Assembly (NCBI RefSeq): GCF_037975245.1
Contig: NC_092567.1
Coordinates: 15,741,876-15,805,875 of the forward strand
DNA length: 64,000 nt
Reading direction: 5' to 3'
Source of the DNA: Apostichopus japonicus
Taxonomy: Eukaryota > Echinodermata > Holothuroidea > Aspidochirotida > Stichopodidae
Positions within the stretch are counted from its first letter, which is position 1, and every line of letters begins with the position of its first letter. A program made the translations under genes and the position numbers. A model generated the notes under the pieces. The model made no database searches. It was given only the letters and a program-made list of their open reading frames with translations, and was not told where the DNA came from. Below, in pieces: positions 25,273 to 37,622 of the stretch.

Positions 25273-26839
25273 TTTGCCCGTCTTTTGATATCAACAAAAA
25301 TTGTGTAATATATTGTGGTTTCCGATCTATTTTACCCGTATTTTAAGCAGGTCGCTGTTGCAAAAGAAACACAAAGAACGAAGATGGAAATGAAGATGGA
25401 AATAAAAGTGGAAATGAAGATAAAGATGTAAGTTTGCTGAAAGCAATAATTTTTATTCATGTTTTAATTTTATTTTCCCTCCGTTTATTAAGATTTGATG
25501 TAATATTTACAGTGATTCTTAGGTAACAGATACAATGATTTTCATATTTACAATGATAGTACACCTGCACCTTGCAGTGTTCTGGCAGAAAAACAAACCC
25601 AACTAATAACCGGAGCCGAAGACAAGCATATAATTTGGGTATATGGATAACAAATCGCTTACTTATGAATGGAATAGACCTTGGCATGGGGCAAAAGCTT
25701 GAAGCAAGTCAGAGAATTTAACACGGTATTTCCTAGATATAGAAAATCTCAAATTATTAAAACGTTCGATATTAATTGCAAACTTGAACTTAAGGAAAAA
25801 CTCGTTTATATCTGGTACGCGACTATTTAGTCTGCGATCATGTTTTAATTACAGCTCCGCCAAAAATTTACGTTTCTAGAATTTCATGTAAGCTCCAAGA
25901 TTTTCATCAGTTTGCAAGTTAAGCTTATCTTTTACAGTATGGATGATTCAAAATGAGCGATAGTAGCAGTTGTTAATCGTCGTTTGCATGTATCAATGTA
26001 CAATACTATGATTGAAGCAAATGCTAGAACATAAGCAAATAACTTCACAAGACAGATATCGCAAAATAATTTACATTCGTGTTGGGAAAAACATGTTAGA
26101 AAACTGCTTAACTATTGCAAACTGTTACGATTTGTTTCATAATCGACAGCAGTGACTACAATATTATGTTATGTCGACCTTTCCTTCACATTGAGTACGT
26201 TTGTTATTTATCTCACCATTTCTGCAGCTTAAGGAAATCGATCCCTTGATCGACGGATCCTTGAAGACTCAAAAGAGAGACTCAGACTCAGAAGAGTCAA
26301 AAATTGGAACTCCTGACGGAGAACCGAAAGAGATGTTCGTTTCATCTGTTTTCGATACTGATGAGTGGAAGAACACGAACCGTATTATTTTTTTGGGTGA
26401 TTTTTTAGCTGGAGAAACGTCGATTGTTAAACAGGCAAATTTGATGTGCTCTCATTGGAACATCGGCGAAACCATTTTTGTTGTTGATATAAATAAACTT
26501 GATTTCGAAGCAGATGTTACTATAGAAATTCATAAACAATTACCTCCAAACAGCAAGTATTCTCCAGATAACATCAATGAAATGTTATGCATTGGAAAGT
26601 GTTTGGTGATATTTGATGGTGATGGTCAACCTTTGGAGCTACCGAAGCTTCCTGATTCGGGACAAGACATAATTCTAGATAAAATTACAACATTTGATAT
26701 TTTATTTACAGATCAGAATCCTTCTCTAAGAGTTTGGATTACTTCTATACCTTCAGTTCCTACTAATCATTTTATTGATTATAAGAAAATATACTTGCCG
26801 AAGGTTAATGAAAATGATTCCCAAAGCTCAACACTTTAG
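21911..26839 (+). CDS. A2: intact Ig-Ig-TM receptor with pseudo-NACHT cytoplasmic domain
   Basis: Exons: 21911-21977, 22219-22527, 22867-23178, 23873-23989, 25351-25427 and 26228-26839. They join into one open frame of 497 codons with GT/AG sites. Residues 1-22 are a signal peptide ([17 protein letters not shown]). Ig1 is at 23-125, and its second canonical cysteine is replaced in GPYTILHF. Ig2 is at 126-229 with cysteines in FLTCTV and VLLCSS. The membrane segment is in 230-268, followed by a Cys-Cys-Lys-Arg stop-transfer, and residues 269-294 are an Asn/Asp/Glu-rich linker. Residues 295-497 resemble NACHT from its start to sensor 1: GDFLAGET at 351-358 in the Walker A place, VIFDGDGQ in the Walker B place, and RVWITSIP. 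The Walker lysine is Glu and the Walker B Glu is Gln. N-glycosylation sites include NCS, NQT and NVS. The protein is probably a type I surface receptor. An 8-residue Ser/Asp/Glu insert (about 311-318) is unique to A2. Confidence 0.8.
23236..23295 (+). repeat. Pentamer repeat TTATG/TCATG in intron 3 of A2
   Basis: Imperfect repeats of GTTATGTCAT type lie shortly after the Ig2 exon. Counterparts lie at 4022-4075 (A1), 35545-35580 (A3) and 58672-58738 (A4), with different lengths in each copy. Confidence 0.6.
25012..25271. repeat. Long TA/CATA microsatellite
   Basis: About 260 bases of TATATA broken by CATA and CACACA lie in intron 4 of A2. The matching intron of A3 has a short TA run (39806-39838) and A4 a shorter one (60597-60616). 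Open frames here are low-complexity Tyr/Ile strings and are not genes. Confidence 0.95.
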
Positions 26840-28478
26840 ATACAATAAAAATATGGGAAACGGAACACTCTCCTGTTATAATTAGAACTTACACAGGATA
26901 TAGTAGCTAGTGTTACATATAGTACTCCCACCGCCAGATTGTTGTAATGAGCAACCAAGGTAGGAATCTGTGTTTGTCTCCTAAAACTTTTTTCTATTTG
27001 TAAATCATGGAGGTTATATGTTTTTAATTCGTCTTCAAATTATAGCAATCGGGAACATTAAGTAAAATTATCGATTCTTTTATTAGTAGAAATGATATGT
27101 AAGCTTGTTTTGATTTAGATTATGAATGTATAAAGATTCCTGCCTCATTGTCAAATGATTGTTCATTGCATATTACTTGGATTATCATCGAATAAAAAGC
27201 TGTTTTTTGAACTTAATGTTAGTTAGTTAGTGTGGCACTTATCTTGAAAATGACCTGATAACCATTCGACCAACACTACATTGAATCAGGTTCGTCACAT
27301 TTACAGTACATGCATGTATACATTACATCATATACCATGAAATTTATAATGATATTCCGTACCAATTTGCGATCCTTGGTACTATAGCTTTGGACTTTTT
27401 TCATACTACAAAAAAGCTGACGGCAATTACATCCGCGTACTATATGAGTTCAAAGTTCTATAACAGCTTGCTTCATCAACGTTATATAATACCAACTGTA
27501 CGATAACATCATGATGAGTCCTACATATTCTCGACATGAAGGTATAGTTGAATTCACATTACTGGTCTTGTATTCATAAAAATGAGTATATTTTGGCATG
27601 CTTGTACTTTGCAACATAACTGTTTTGTTTGTTTGTTAACTATATCACGTGGATCGTGTGGGTGTAAATAGTTGCCTGTGGAAAAGAAAGAGGGACACGG
27701 CGAGTAGGCCCATAGTGTACACGTATCACAATTTGGATATGACAACATAATGGGTTATTTTCTTTACAATTTATGAATTAATACCGTTAATATAATTAGC
27801 CAATCGAAGTTTCTTATTAGTTTGTGGTAACTTTTATGGAATCGTGGAGTCAATGGAAATGTCCTTCCTCTTTGCAAACATCCATTTTCCGAATCTGATC
27901 CGAATATGATATGTTTGATTGGATTTTGACGCAGCAAAGTTACGTGTGCAACACAACGAATTACGTCATTTTGAATCACTTTGGTTCCCACTGAGTGGTG
28001 TTACTAGGTTACACTAATGTTATCTCAAATGATTGGCAAATTCTCTTAACACAGAGGTCGCCCGGTTAAAAAATTAATTCATGATAACTGATATTTCCTG
28101 GTGGTTTACTAATGTATACATACTATGACAGTTACATAGATCTTTTGTTTGTACGAATCTGAGGCTCCAAGCCCTTTTAGAAGTTTTAGATAGGGAAGGG
28201 ATCTTTTCATATGTCTCACGAGAATCAAATCATCATGGGTTTTACTAAATTGGAAAAGCTAAGACACTGATTTATACTAATCGATTCGACTTGAATATAA
28301 AGTTACCTCGTTGAAGACGATCACTATCAGAAGACGTAATAACATAGATCGTATATCAATAGCGTTACGCTATTCACTAACGGGACAGGGAACGTTTGGC
28401 TTAAACCTAAATCATCAACGCATTTATTGATGCATCTTCACCCCTAATTTAACCGAGAATATTACACAGTGTTCACCT
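26840..28478. other. 3' flank of A2 and decayed D2 region
   Basis: AATAAA at 27191-27196 is the likely A2 poly(A) signal. The counterpart of the D last exon (about 27540-27680) has lost its frame and the counterpart of the middle exon (about 28310-28440) is altered. No intact gene is seen. Confidence 0.4.
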
Positions 28479-28745
28479 GGCGGAGGGCGGAGTGTATAGC
28501 CTAGTGGTTAACGCCGGCGTCTCCCAGTCATGAGATCCCCGGTTCGATTCCCCGCCGACAGCAAGGTGTGTCGTCTGGCAAGGGTGTTGTTCAATAACAA
28601 CTTCCCGACATGGACGTTAAATGGATGTGTGCCGAGAGATTGGCTTCGGTCAGCTTGCGAGTCTATAAGCCTCCATGGCTTCTTTCGCGAGTTCCTGCTT
28701 GCGGGAAGATCACATATACATACATACATACATACATACCTAACT
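28479..28745 (+). mobile_element. tRNA-derived SINE
   Basis: This is an insertion relative to units 1, 3 and 4 (compare about 8560 and 42450). It has RNA polymerase III promoter boxes: A box TAGCCTAGTGG at 28497-28507 and B box GGTTCGATTCC at 28541-28551. A tRNA-unrelated body follows and then a CATA repeat tail at about 28716-28739. The tRNA-like head does not form a good T stem, so it is not a working tRNA gene. A truncated copy of the same family lies at 57324-57401. Confidence 0.8.
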
Positions 28746-30577
28746 GCTGAACCTATATCACAGAGTATTCACTATCAGACATCTAAACTTAAGTACCACC
28801 CTTTACCTATCAACTAGCGACAAATGTAAGCTACTCTCGCATCAGAGCGAGTCCTCTTTTTAAAAAAAAAAGTCCTGCACAGCATACAACCCCATTAGGA
28901 CTCAACCGAAAGTGACCTATCCGTGTTACTCCGCCACTTTGCACAAACCAATGTAAAACACACTACTTGTCCCGTGACACCTTTTTTTTGGAATCCATCA
29001 CGATAATTTGTACAATACGGCTACCGATGGGTACTACTGTACCTACTGGCTGAACATGAGTCTAGGTATAGTTTACCTACAATATACTAGGTAGCTGCTT
29101 ATCATCAAGTCACAATCTCACATTTTCCTTTCGTTGTCTTTGTTGCTTGTGGTATAAATTTTAACTGGTATATGGTTGATATGACAAGAGGTGTTTCCTA
29201 CATGTTTAATGGGTAGCATCATGCATGGCTTTACTTAAAGATTACGAAAGACTTAGAGTCAGAGAAGTTGCTTTTAGTACCATTTCTTTCTGGATGTATA
29301 GCGTAAAGTAGTGTGGGTACGTCTAATATTGGGGTCAATGCGACAGATGGCGAGGCGACGAATCGCAATGGAATAATTTCCCATAAACTGTATATGTTAA
29401 TGCCGCATAGCTTTCGTTGATGTCGGTGTCTCTTGTTGTAATGTCCCAAGCTAAGTGTTGAGTTCATGAAGTAATGCTTTGCAGCACTTTTACTGTTGCT
29501 TAGGAATATTTTTTTTATAATGTATCAGTAAAATATCATTGTAGTTAAGTTCAAATGATTGAGAAAATTGGATCCGTACCAAGTTTATTTACATCACTCG
29601 GTTTCACTTTTTATACAGACGATCTTATAGATTAAATGTACAAATCTCGAAAATTTCATACTTTTAGGAATTGAATGAAAATTTTGAAGCATGATGCGCA
29701 TGTTCAGTACTTCTTCATTTACATTCCAAAATCAGTCAAGTGACTTTCGTGGTAGAACACTATAGAGCGATTGCTTTTGATAATGGAAATGTAGAACAGC
29801 TCATTTAATAGTATATACTGCTTGTTTCATACACATTAATGCCAGAACTAATGCAATTTGGTGAATCACCCATCAAACTAAAATATGTTTTTAAATTGTT
29901 TTGTACGGCTAATTAAGTCAACTTTTCATAACAATAATAAAATGCTGAAACAATAGTCTATCGGGTAAGTTTCAGACGAGACCATATTGTATTACATGTT
30001 AAATATTACACTGTTGCGTTCAGTTCGATGTCTTTTGCTGCTTGATCAAAATGTCAAATTATTTAAAATGTAGGTTTTGATGTTCGATACATACAGGAAC
30101 TGCATGAAAGTTATTACAGCTTAGTTGATAATAGAATACAGTATAATCAATATATTACTTTGACATTTAGCTTCATTGGTTAACCACTTTGAAGTGATAA
30201 GTCAGACTGTCACAGTTAGTGATAAACGCGGGTTCTTTCTCAACAACCTCTATTGTGAAGAAAAACAAATCAACTTAACACATATTTCCTTGTTTCGATT
30301 CACACAATATTTTGCCACGAGTGGTCCTATTGTTAGGTCTGGAACATTAATCTTAACCTACGATTGCTTTAGAGCAAAGGTACTTGGCTGGCTAAGGTTT
30401 CCAAGTATCCAAACTATTACTCGAGTATAGCAATAGGCTCTCTGTGTGATTAGTAAACTCATTTATATCTACAAGTACGCAATGAAGTAGTTACTTTCCA
30501 ATTGAAAGTTGGATAGCCTGCCCGAACTTTTACCATTCGTACTATAATTACTTTAGAATACACGAGATTGAACTTAC

Positions 30578-30641
30578 CCTTTGCCCATGTCGGTGTAAGT
30601 ATTCCTAACGTCATAAGTCCATCAAATTGAAGAGACGCCAT
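30578..30641 (-). pseudogene. D2 first exon
   Basis: Starts MASLQFDGLMTLGIL and ends at a GTAAGT donor in phase 1. It matches the first exons of D1 and D3. The downstream D2 exons appear decayed, so this copy is probably non-functional. Confidence 0.35.
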
Positions 30642-31559
30642 CTTGACCTTATCACGCTTGGCTAACGTAACTGAAGAACAGTTCGATGAATTTCTTATTC
30701 TATACTGAGCAAAATAACTAAATTTTACTTGCGCTTTAAATGCAAACTAAATTTTTCTGAAGTATTGTGTTAAACTTAAAAGACTGCTTTGTGATTGGTT
30801 AGTAGGCCTATAAATGTGGCTATTATAGTTGCCGGTATCCTTTGAGAAAATGAACATTGCGTTTGTTTCCCACCCGACTCTGATCAATACATCCTATCCG
30901 GAAAAAAAACGGACAGGTGGGGGACTAGGAATATATTTGGTTGATCAAAATTGTAAATTTATATTTAGCACGTTTTCCCGAAGTGTCCCGACAGAATCGA
31001 AAGTATCTTTTTTCGGAAATGTTGCTGTTTTAAACAGTGCTTTTTTCTGTTTTATATTGAACTTTAGAAAACCTACCGAATATAAGGCAATCAAAATAAG
31101 AGTGCTAAGTAAGCACCCGCATTTCAGATTGAATTGTCAATGCGTCTACAAAATAACTTATATTAATAAATTCCCTTCAAATGTATTTCATTTCAATTTA
31201 GCTACAATTTAAGTATCAAATCTAAAAGACAAACAATTTTGACAAATAACATAAAGTGGGGTATTTACATGGTGACGAGATATTAGACTCACAAATCATC
31301 AGGAAAACAAAATTGCTGCATTAAATCATACGGTTATTTAAATCAATTACAAAGCAAGAAAACAAAATTAAACAATCAATTCACTTTTTTGCTTGGGTGT
31401 ACTTCGTTTCAAGGTGTTATTCCATTATTTTTACTTTGTTTTATTCCGTTGACATTGAAAAAATGGCAAAATAACTTGTCGTACACGGACTGTCCAATTC
31501 CACTGAAACTCTGTAAATCTTGCACTCAACAATTTAGCGGAACATTCATTTCTTTTTCA

Positions 31560-31974
31560 ATAGCAGACTTCAGGTTCTCTACTGTGTACAACATATTGGA
31601 TTATTTTGTCTATATGTTAGTGGTATGGATTCAACTGACTATTAACATTTGCATATCCTCATCTAATAGACCACGGTGTTTCAGTCATATATGATATTTT
31701 GTTTTCTTACAGCTTCCCTACAAGAGTCGATATAAGATGTCCCGTGACGATCGAGTTTACAGGAGCCTAAATTGAATGCATCGTGCAGGGAAACAAAGAA
31801 GTTTGTCTGGTTTGTCCAGTCAACAGGAAGATTGCCAACATAACGTGGACAGGAAATACTGCCACTACTTTTAGGACCTCGGTACAAACACGGCCAATGG
31901 ATGGAATTTCTGAAGGAGGTTGCCATGACTCTTTGGTCTCTAATGGTAGAAATACATGCTTATCAATCTAATGA
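31560..31974 (+). pseudogene. B2: decayed Ig receptor fragment (signal exon and half of Ig1)
   Basis: The first exon (31560-31623) has lost its start codon (ATG to ATA). The Ig1 exon begins after a TTACAG acceptor at 31713 and carries TAA at 31733 and further stops. It still shows CLVCPV, ANITW and DGISEGGC motifs shared with C1 and C2. The similarity stops at about 31975, where the next repeat unit begins. The break marks the unit 2 / unit 3 junction. Confidence 0.7.
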
Positions 31975-31975
31975 A

Positions 31976-34215
31976 AGAATGTTCGTAGTTCTCCCTCCCT
32001 CCCCCGAAACAAATCATGTCAACATGACATACTTGTATACAGTAGTTAGGATGATGTAGTATATATTCTCACAACCAAGTATACTTAAGGGGAGGAAGTT
32101 GAGCCTGCCCAACCCCACCCCTTTTCACACTGGCAAACAGAATGTAATAACGACATTTAGTGAACAGTTTATGAATCTACAAAATGTACATGGATCTCAA
32201 CCTTTACAGTAGAACATTCTTCAACATCGTTTACAATGTTGCAAAATATAGCAACATTTTCCTGCATTGTCAATACCAAATCCCTGGACGTCTTAACATA
32301 TTATCCCTCGCCCAGTACAAGAACGGTGGTTGCGTCTCTGCTCACATTGTATTGCTTCATTTCTTCTTATGCTTTAATGATTGTTCAGTACAGTTCTTAA
32401 AGTTTTTTCCCGGTACCTATCAAATGGGATTTCAAACGAAATCATGAGAGTACCATATCCAAGCGTCTAAAGGTGTCAAATAGAAAATTAAAAAAATGTT
32501 CCAATCTTAAACCATGATGATCTTGAGTGCAGCGCTCCAGGGTGTTGTGCTAGAAATGACAGCTTTCATAGGGTATGGTTGAATGTGATGAATATTCAAA
32601 ATTCAACACATTGATCAATTTGGAAAAGTCAACATAATGGTAAAGTATTCCGGTAAGGAGAGTGGTGTTTAGCAGGTTCATCAAACCAACTTCCGATGAC
32701 GATAACGAAGTATAAAAAAGTAATATTCTACCTTTACATACAAATTTATCCATGATAAGTGTTTATTATTCGCATATTTAAGTGATACAGTATTTGGTTA
32801 ATTTGTTAGTCATTTAGTGATAACGGTTTATCAGGGTCTGACAAATGCAACAAATTAAGCTTCAGCAATACATTTCCCAAGTGGGTCTACTGGGTTTTGT
32901 GCACCGATAGCTCATGTAGTATAGCGAGCAGTGTTAAAGTGAAACAAATAGTTTAATACTGTAGGCTACTGTTGTAAGTTCTTTCCCATATAGCTGCACA
33001 TTCGGTGCATTGGCAGACGTCAACGTATTTGTAATTTGTGAATTGTACAGACCGTCATTCCTGAGTAAAATATGATAACCCAAGGTGTTTTAAACATTAG
33101 TATATATCACAGTTTACCCATTGACCTTCGTACTGGGATTGTTTGTGTTAGATTATATGCATGAATATCACGTCTACAGCTAACTGTACAGTACTTCTCT
33201 TTGTGTTAACTGAAACAAATGGAGTACAGTGAGCTCAACGTTATACTTTGTAAGTAACATCCATTCGGTATTTTGATACTTTTGAACATTATTTACTGCT
33301 TCGGGGAGTAATTGATCTAACGAATTTTAACTATAATGACTAATACTCTTACTTTTAAAGTTATTAAGCGTATCATTTAACTCTAAGTACCTCATTTTAT
33401 TGGTAAAATAATGAAGAGTGTAATGAACTATGGAGGCACATAGTGTACACAATTAATACTGTCCACGGTTGATCAGCAGGCCTCGTTTGTACTCAAGTAC
33501 ACACTGAATTTGTGGTTTCATAGACCAATGTAACCTGCAGAACGAAAGCAGTAAATTATGTTTAAAGGGATATTCTGGCGGTAGACTATGTAAAATTTGT
33601 ATCTTTGAGAAGTATATTCCACACTTAATATTTTAGTTGAAACCCTCATTTCAGGTATTGGCACAAACTATGGATTATTTGATGTTTCCTATCATTTAAA
33701 CAGCTTCTTCTTGCTCTTCAAAATATTGTTTAGAGAAATAAAGACGTTTTAAAGTATGCTGCTCTGCATGTGACAACATTCAATTTGCTGCTGCTGCAAT
33801 TTGCAATTTGCTGCTGAATTCACAAAATAAGACTAAACTTCTAAAATCTAACATATCTAACATATAACATGCTACCCTGGAGACCTCCTTCAAAATATTT
33901 TTAAGTCATGAGCTCTAGCCATAGGAACACCCTCAAATAGGTCTAATATTATCGTCTTGAAGATGCTTGAATGTATTTCAACTGGTGACATTAGTTTAAC
34001 CTCGATGTCAATATATCTGGAGATTTATTCAAGGCAATGGTTTCTTTACCATGGTGATATAAAACAGCATCGAATATCTTGTACGATTTTAAATTTCAAT
34101 TTTATTTTATATAAGGAAGTCTTGAAACAGATTAAGTAAGAAGGAAGCATTTTTCACCTCTGACAGGTGAAACCCTATATTCGACATTGCGAAATATGAA
34201 GCCCGATAGTTCATC
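31976..34215. other. Unit 3 start and 5' flank of A3
   Basis: The stretch is homologous to 170-2687, except that the (TTTA)n retroposon of unit 1 is absent. It carries the same TATA-like and donor-like motifs near 33101 and 33250. No gene is seen. Confidence 0.4.
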
Positions 34216-36074
34216 ATGACGTCATCTTATCTTTTTTCAGTTGCATTTTCCATTGCAACTGCTTTATAGACTATTTATTCAGGTATGTATTTAATTGTTT
34301 TGCTTTATTTCTAAATAGTTCCTTCTAATCACAGTTTAACCGTACCAATATGACACATTAGTGTAGCGTAGAATAATGGATGTTACCATAAAACAGTGAA
34401 AGGTCATCTTGCTCACAGAGTAGAAAACTTTATATGATACTTTGGTTTTAAAATATAATGATGATGTTTATTATGAATGATATCAACATTTTTTTAATGG
34501 TATTTTTACAAAGCGTCGTCACTTAGATGTCCAGAAGAACTGTCAGTTGAAGAAGGGAACATACAAGTTGTCAACTGTTCACTCACCACGTCTACACTTA
34601 CAGACCTATACTGGTACGTAGGAGCGAGTACGAGCTCATTCCCCATCGCGCAATTGGTATCTGGTGTCAAATACGTTTGGTCAGTGCAACATTACGATGT
34701 CAGCGACGATGGTTCACTTATCATCAAGAGCGTTGGTCGTAATCAGACAGGACCTTACACCATCTTACACTTCATGGAAGATTACGAGTCGGAACGAGAC
34801 ACTGTGTTTATAAATCTTATAGGTAATGATCATGTTACACAAGTAAATATGTAAGGCAGATCAAGTGATAAGATAATATCTAGAAAACTTTTCGAATCAA
34901 ATAGAGCATATTACCTACCAGCTTACAATCATTTATCGAACAATCATTAACAAAATCTGTTTTCTCATTACCTCTTCTTTTAAATTATTCGATTATATAT
35001 TTTACTACTACAGTGGCGATTCTTTTACTGACATGAGTCTATGTAATTGTTCCTCTGGCTCTGTAAATACTCTACTCTCTGAAATTCAGCGAGCAGGTAG
35101 GATAATGTTTGTCACAAGATGCTTGTTTAATCTTTCTTTATCAATTTTGTTTTTTCCTTTCAAAGATCCTTGACCAGCGATAGACCAGTGTACATCATGT
35201 GAAGATTGTGTAATACAAGCCACCGAAGATCTAATACTTCTCACATGCACTATCACCAGTCCAACCACAGAGAAATTATCACCAATCTGGACTTACAATA
35301 ATGGAAGTATAATTCAAGGTCGAATACACGAAGAACAACTGTTGGATAATTCGTGGAACGTCAGTGTCAGTTTGGACATTCAAAGCTTGAACTGTGGATT
35401 GACAGTTTTGCTCTGCTCCAGTTCTATAGGAGGACATGAAAATGCACTAAGTGATGCTAGAGTAAATGTAACGTTTGGTGAGTGGATTTTGTTGTCTTGT
35501 TAGCGTTTAGGTTATAATGTATACCATTACTCTGACCCATTTATGTTTCGTTATGTTATGCTATGTCATGTTATGTTATGGTCAAACTTGGTATTCATAC
35601 TTTCAGTCAAGTCAAAAACAGGGAGTGTCAAACTTTGTCAAAGAGTCATTTCAAACCGAATTAATTTTATTACAAAACATATACGCGTTTATTCAATTTC
35701 GACACAAATATCTGGGATACTTTATCAAACGATATTCTCGGGTCTTACCTATAGTAAATGCTGCCGTACATAATGATGAACCTTTTATGATATTTTACAT
35801 TTAGATTGAACACAATTTTTGCATGAAAAATTAGCTCAAAACACCGTATTGCGTTCGTAACATACATACATGCATGAGCACAGAGTTTAATTGGATGTTC
35901 ATTCATACTTAGTAAAGATTCCTAAATCCTATTGGTCCATTCAAGTCAGCTGACCGTGGTTAATCCTGTGAGTAACGCACGGTAAAATTACCGGCTGATG
36001 AATACAATTGTTACCATGTTACCATGTTTTGTCGTCTGCTTTGATGAGCTATCGAAATACATCAAAAACACAAA

Positions 36075-37622
36075 ATGGCTTATATAACGTTTGATTTGAA
36101 CTTCGATTTGCGCACTTTAGACGAGGTAGACACTCAGGAAAACAATGGAAGATTTGCAAACCTGGTTGAGAAAGACTTAGATCGAATTGGAGAAGACAGG
36201 AATGAGGAGTCCACGAAGAAAGTCACGAAATGGGGAGTTAAACTCTTGAAAGGTAAGCTGCTAGAACTTTAGAAGTAGTAGTAGGCGTTCTATTGCCTAG
36301 AAACAGGCCTAGGAACGTAATGTTAGGCCCCCGGCCCTAGACTAGACCTAGGTGTAGTTCCCCAGCCCCCTCCCCATCTTTATGGCTGGTACCAAAGTTC
36401 TGTATACCAAATATTAGCACTTCTCGTAAAGCATGATTTATAAATCATCAGTAAGCTTTAAATATGTCAAAACACTTACTTTCTATTACAGAATGGTGTC
36501 AAGCAAAGGAGCTAACAACTGATTTTGAGCAGCTTAACGTGCCGGAATTGGCTTACCTTCTTCGAAGATTTTATGGAGAAGTTCGAATACAAGATGGTAG
36601 TTCATATGCAAACAAAACATACAGAGGACTGAGGGCTGCGATCCACCGCCATCTGACAGGGGCTCCCTGCAACCGTCATGTAAACATTATGAGAGATAAA
36701 GACTTTCAGAGTGCCAATAACGTCTACATTGGAATGATGAAAAAATCAAGAGAGAAGGCCTAGACGTGAGTTGTCAGAAACCAGCTATTTCTGAAGGCGA
36801 CTTCAAAACCATGTTTGAGAGCAAAGTTTTGTCCACAGATAATCCTTCTCCACTGTTAAACATGGCGTGGTTTTATCTTGAGTACCATTTTTGTCGTCGA
36901 GGACGAGAAGGTCTGCGAAGTCTAAAGAAGTCGTCGTTTAACTTTGGTATCGACGACACAAATAACGCATATGTCTTTCTTAACTTCAACGAAGCACCTA
37001 AAAATCACCCTGGCGACCTCCAAGACGACTTCCAATCCCGGAAACGTATGTATGCCACAGATGACGAAAAATGTCCAGTGAAGGCGATCAAGAAGTATTT
37101 GCAAAAGCTGAATCCAAACTGCGAACACTTTTTTCAACGGCCAAAGGTATATGTTGCTGAATCAGACCAAGTAGGGTATAACAACCAGCCGCTGGGGGTT
37201 AACACCCTTGGGAAAATGATGGTGAAGATTTCCGAAAAAGCAAAGCTGAGTCAGAAATACACAAACCACTGTGTTCGTGCAACAACTATTACAACACTCA
37301 GTAATGCTGGCATCGAGACACTGGTCATTATGGCCATGAGTGGACACAGAAACGAGAGCAGTATAAAAGTTACTGCCAAGATGCATCTAATTCACAGAAA
37401 CGATCCTGTTCAAAAGTCTTGCAAGATGCCATCAGAGGTAAAGGACGCGAAAACATGGATCCGCACTCAAGTCTAGGCCAAAGTGTAGGCTGCACAGCTG
37501 TTGCCTCCAACAATGACATTAACGTTACTGCTGCTGTTAGGGCTGAAACGTCTAACATGTCCAAACTGTTTTCCAAATGTTCTTTCCAAAGTCCTGTGAA
37601 TGTTTACTTCCAAAATTCATAG
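36075..37622 (+). pseudogene. Crypton-like tyrosine recombinase, frameshifted
   Basis: The first exon, 36075-36251, starts MAYITFDLNFDL and ends at a GTAAGC donor. The second, from about 36491, has the core: LAYLLRRFYGEVR, SYANKTYRGLRAAIHRHL, FCRRGREGLRSLKKS, and the catalytic-box residues NHCVRAT and MSGHRNESSIK. This is the recombinase type also found in ZMYM2/QRICH1-like host proteins derived from Cryptons. The frame is broken near 36740-36763 and again at about 37363-37370, immediately before the TAC at 37371 that should supply the catalytic tyrosine. The remaining C-terminus is readable in the shifted frame to 37622. The enzyme cannot be made intact from this copy. Confidence 0.8.

Noticed and set aside
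24921-25297. Several open frames rich in Tyr and Ile
   Set aside because: They are translations of the TA/CATA microsatellite in both strands.
28497-28556. A tRNA gene
   Set aside because: A and B boxes are present, but the acceptor and T stems do not pair well and a non-tRNA body with a CATA tail follows. It is a SINE head.
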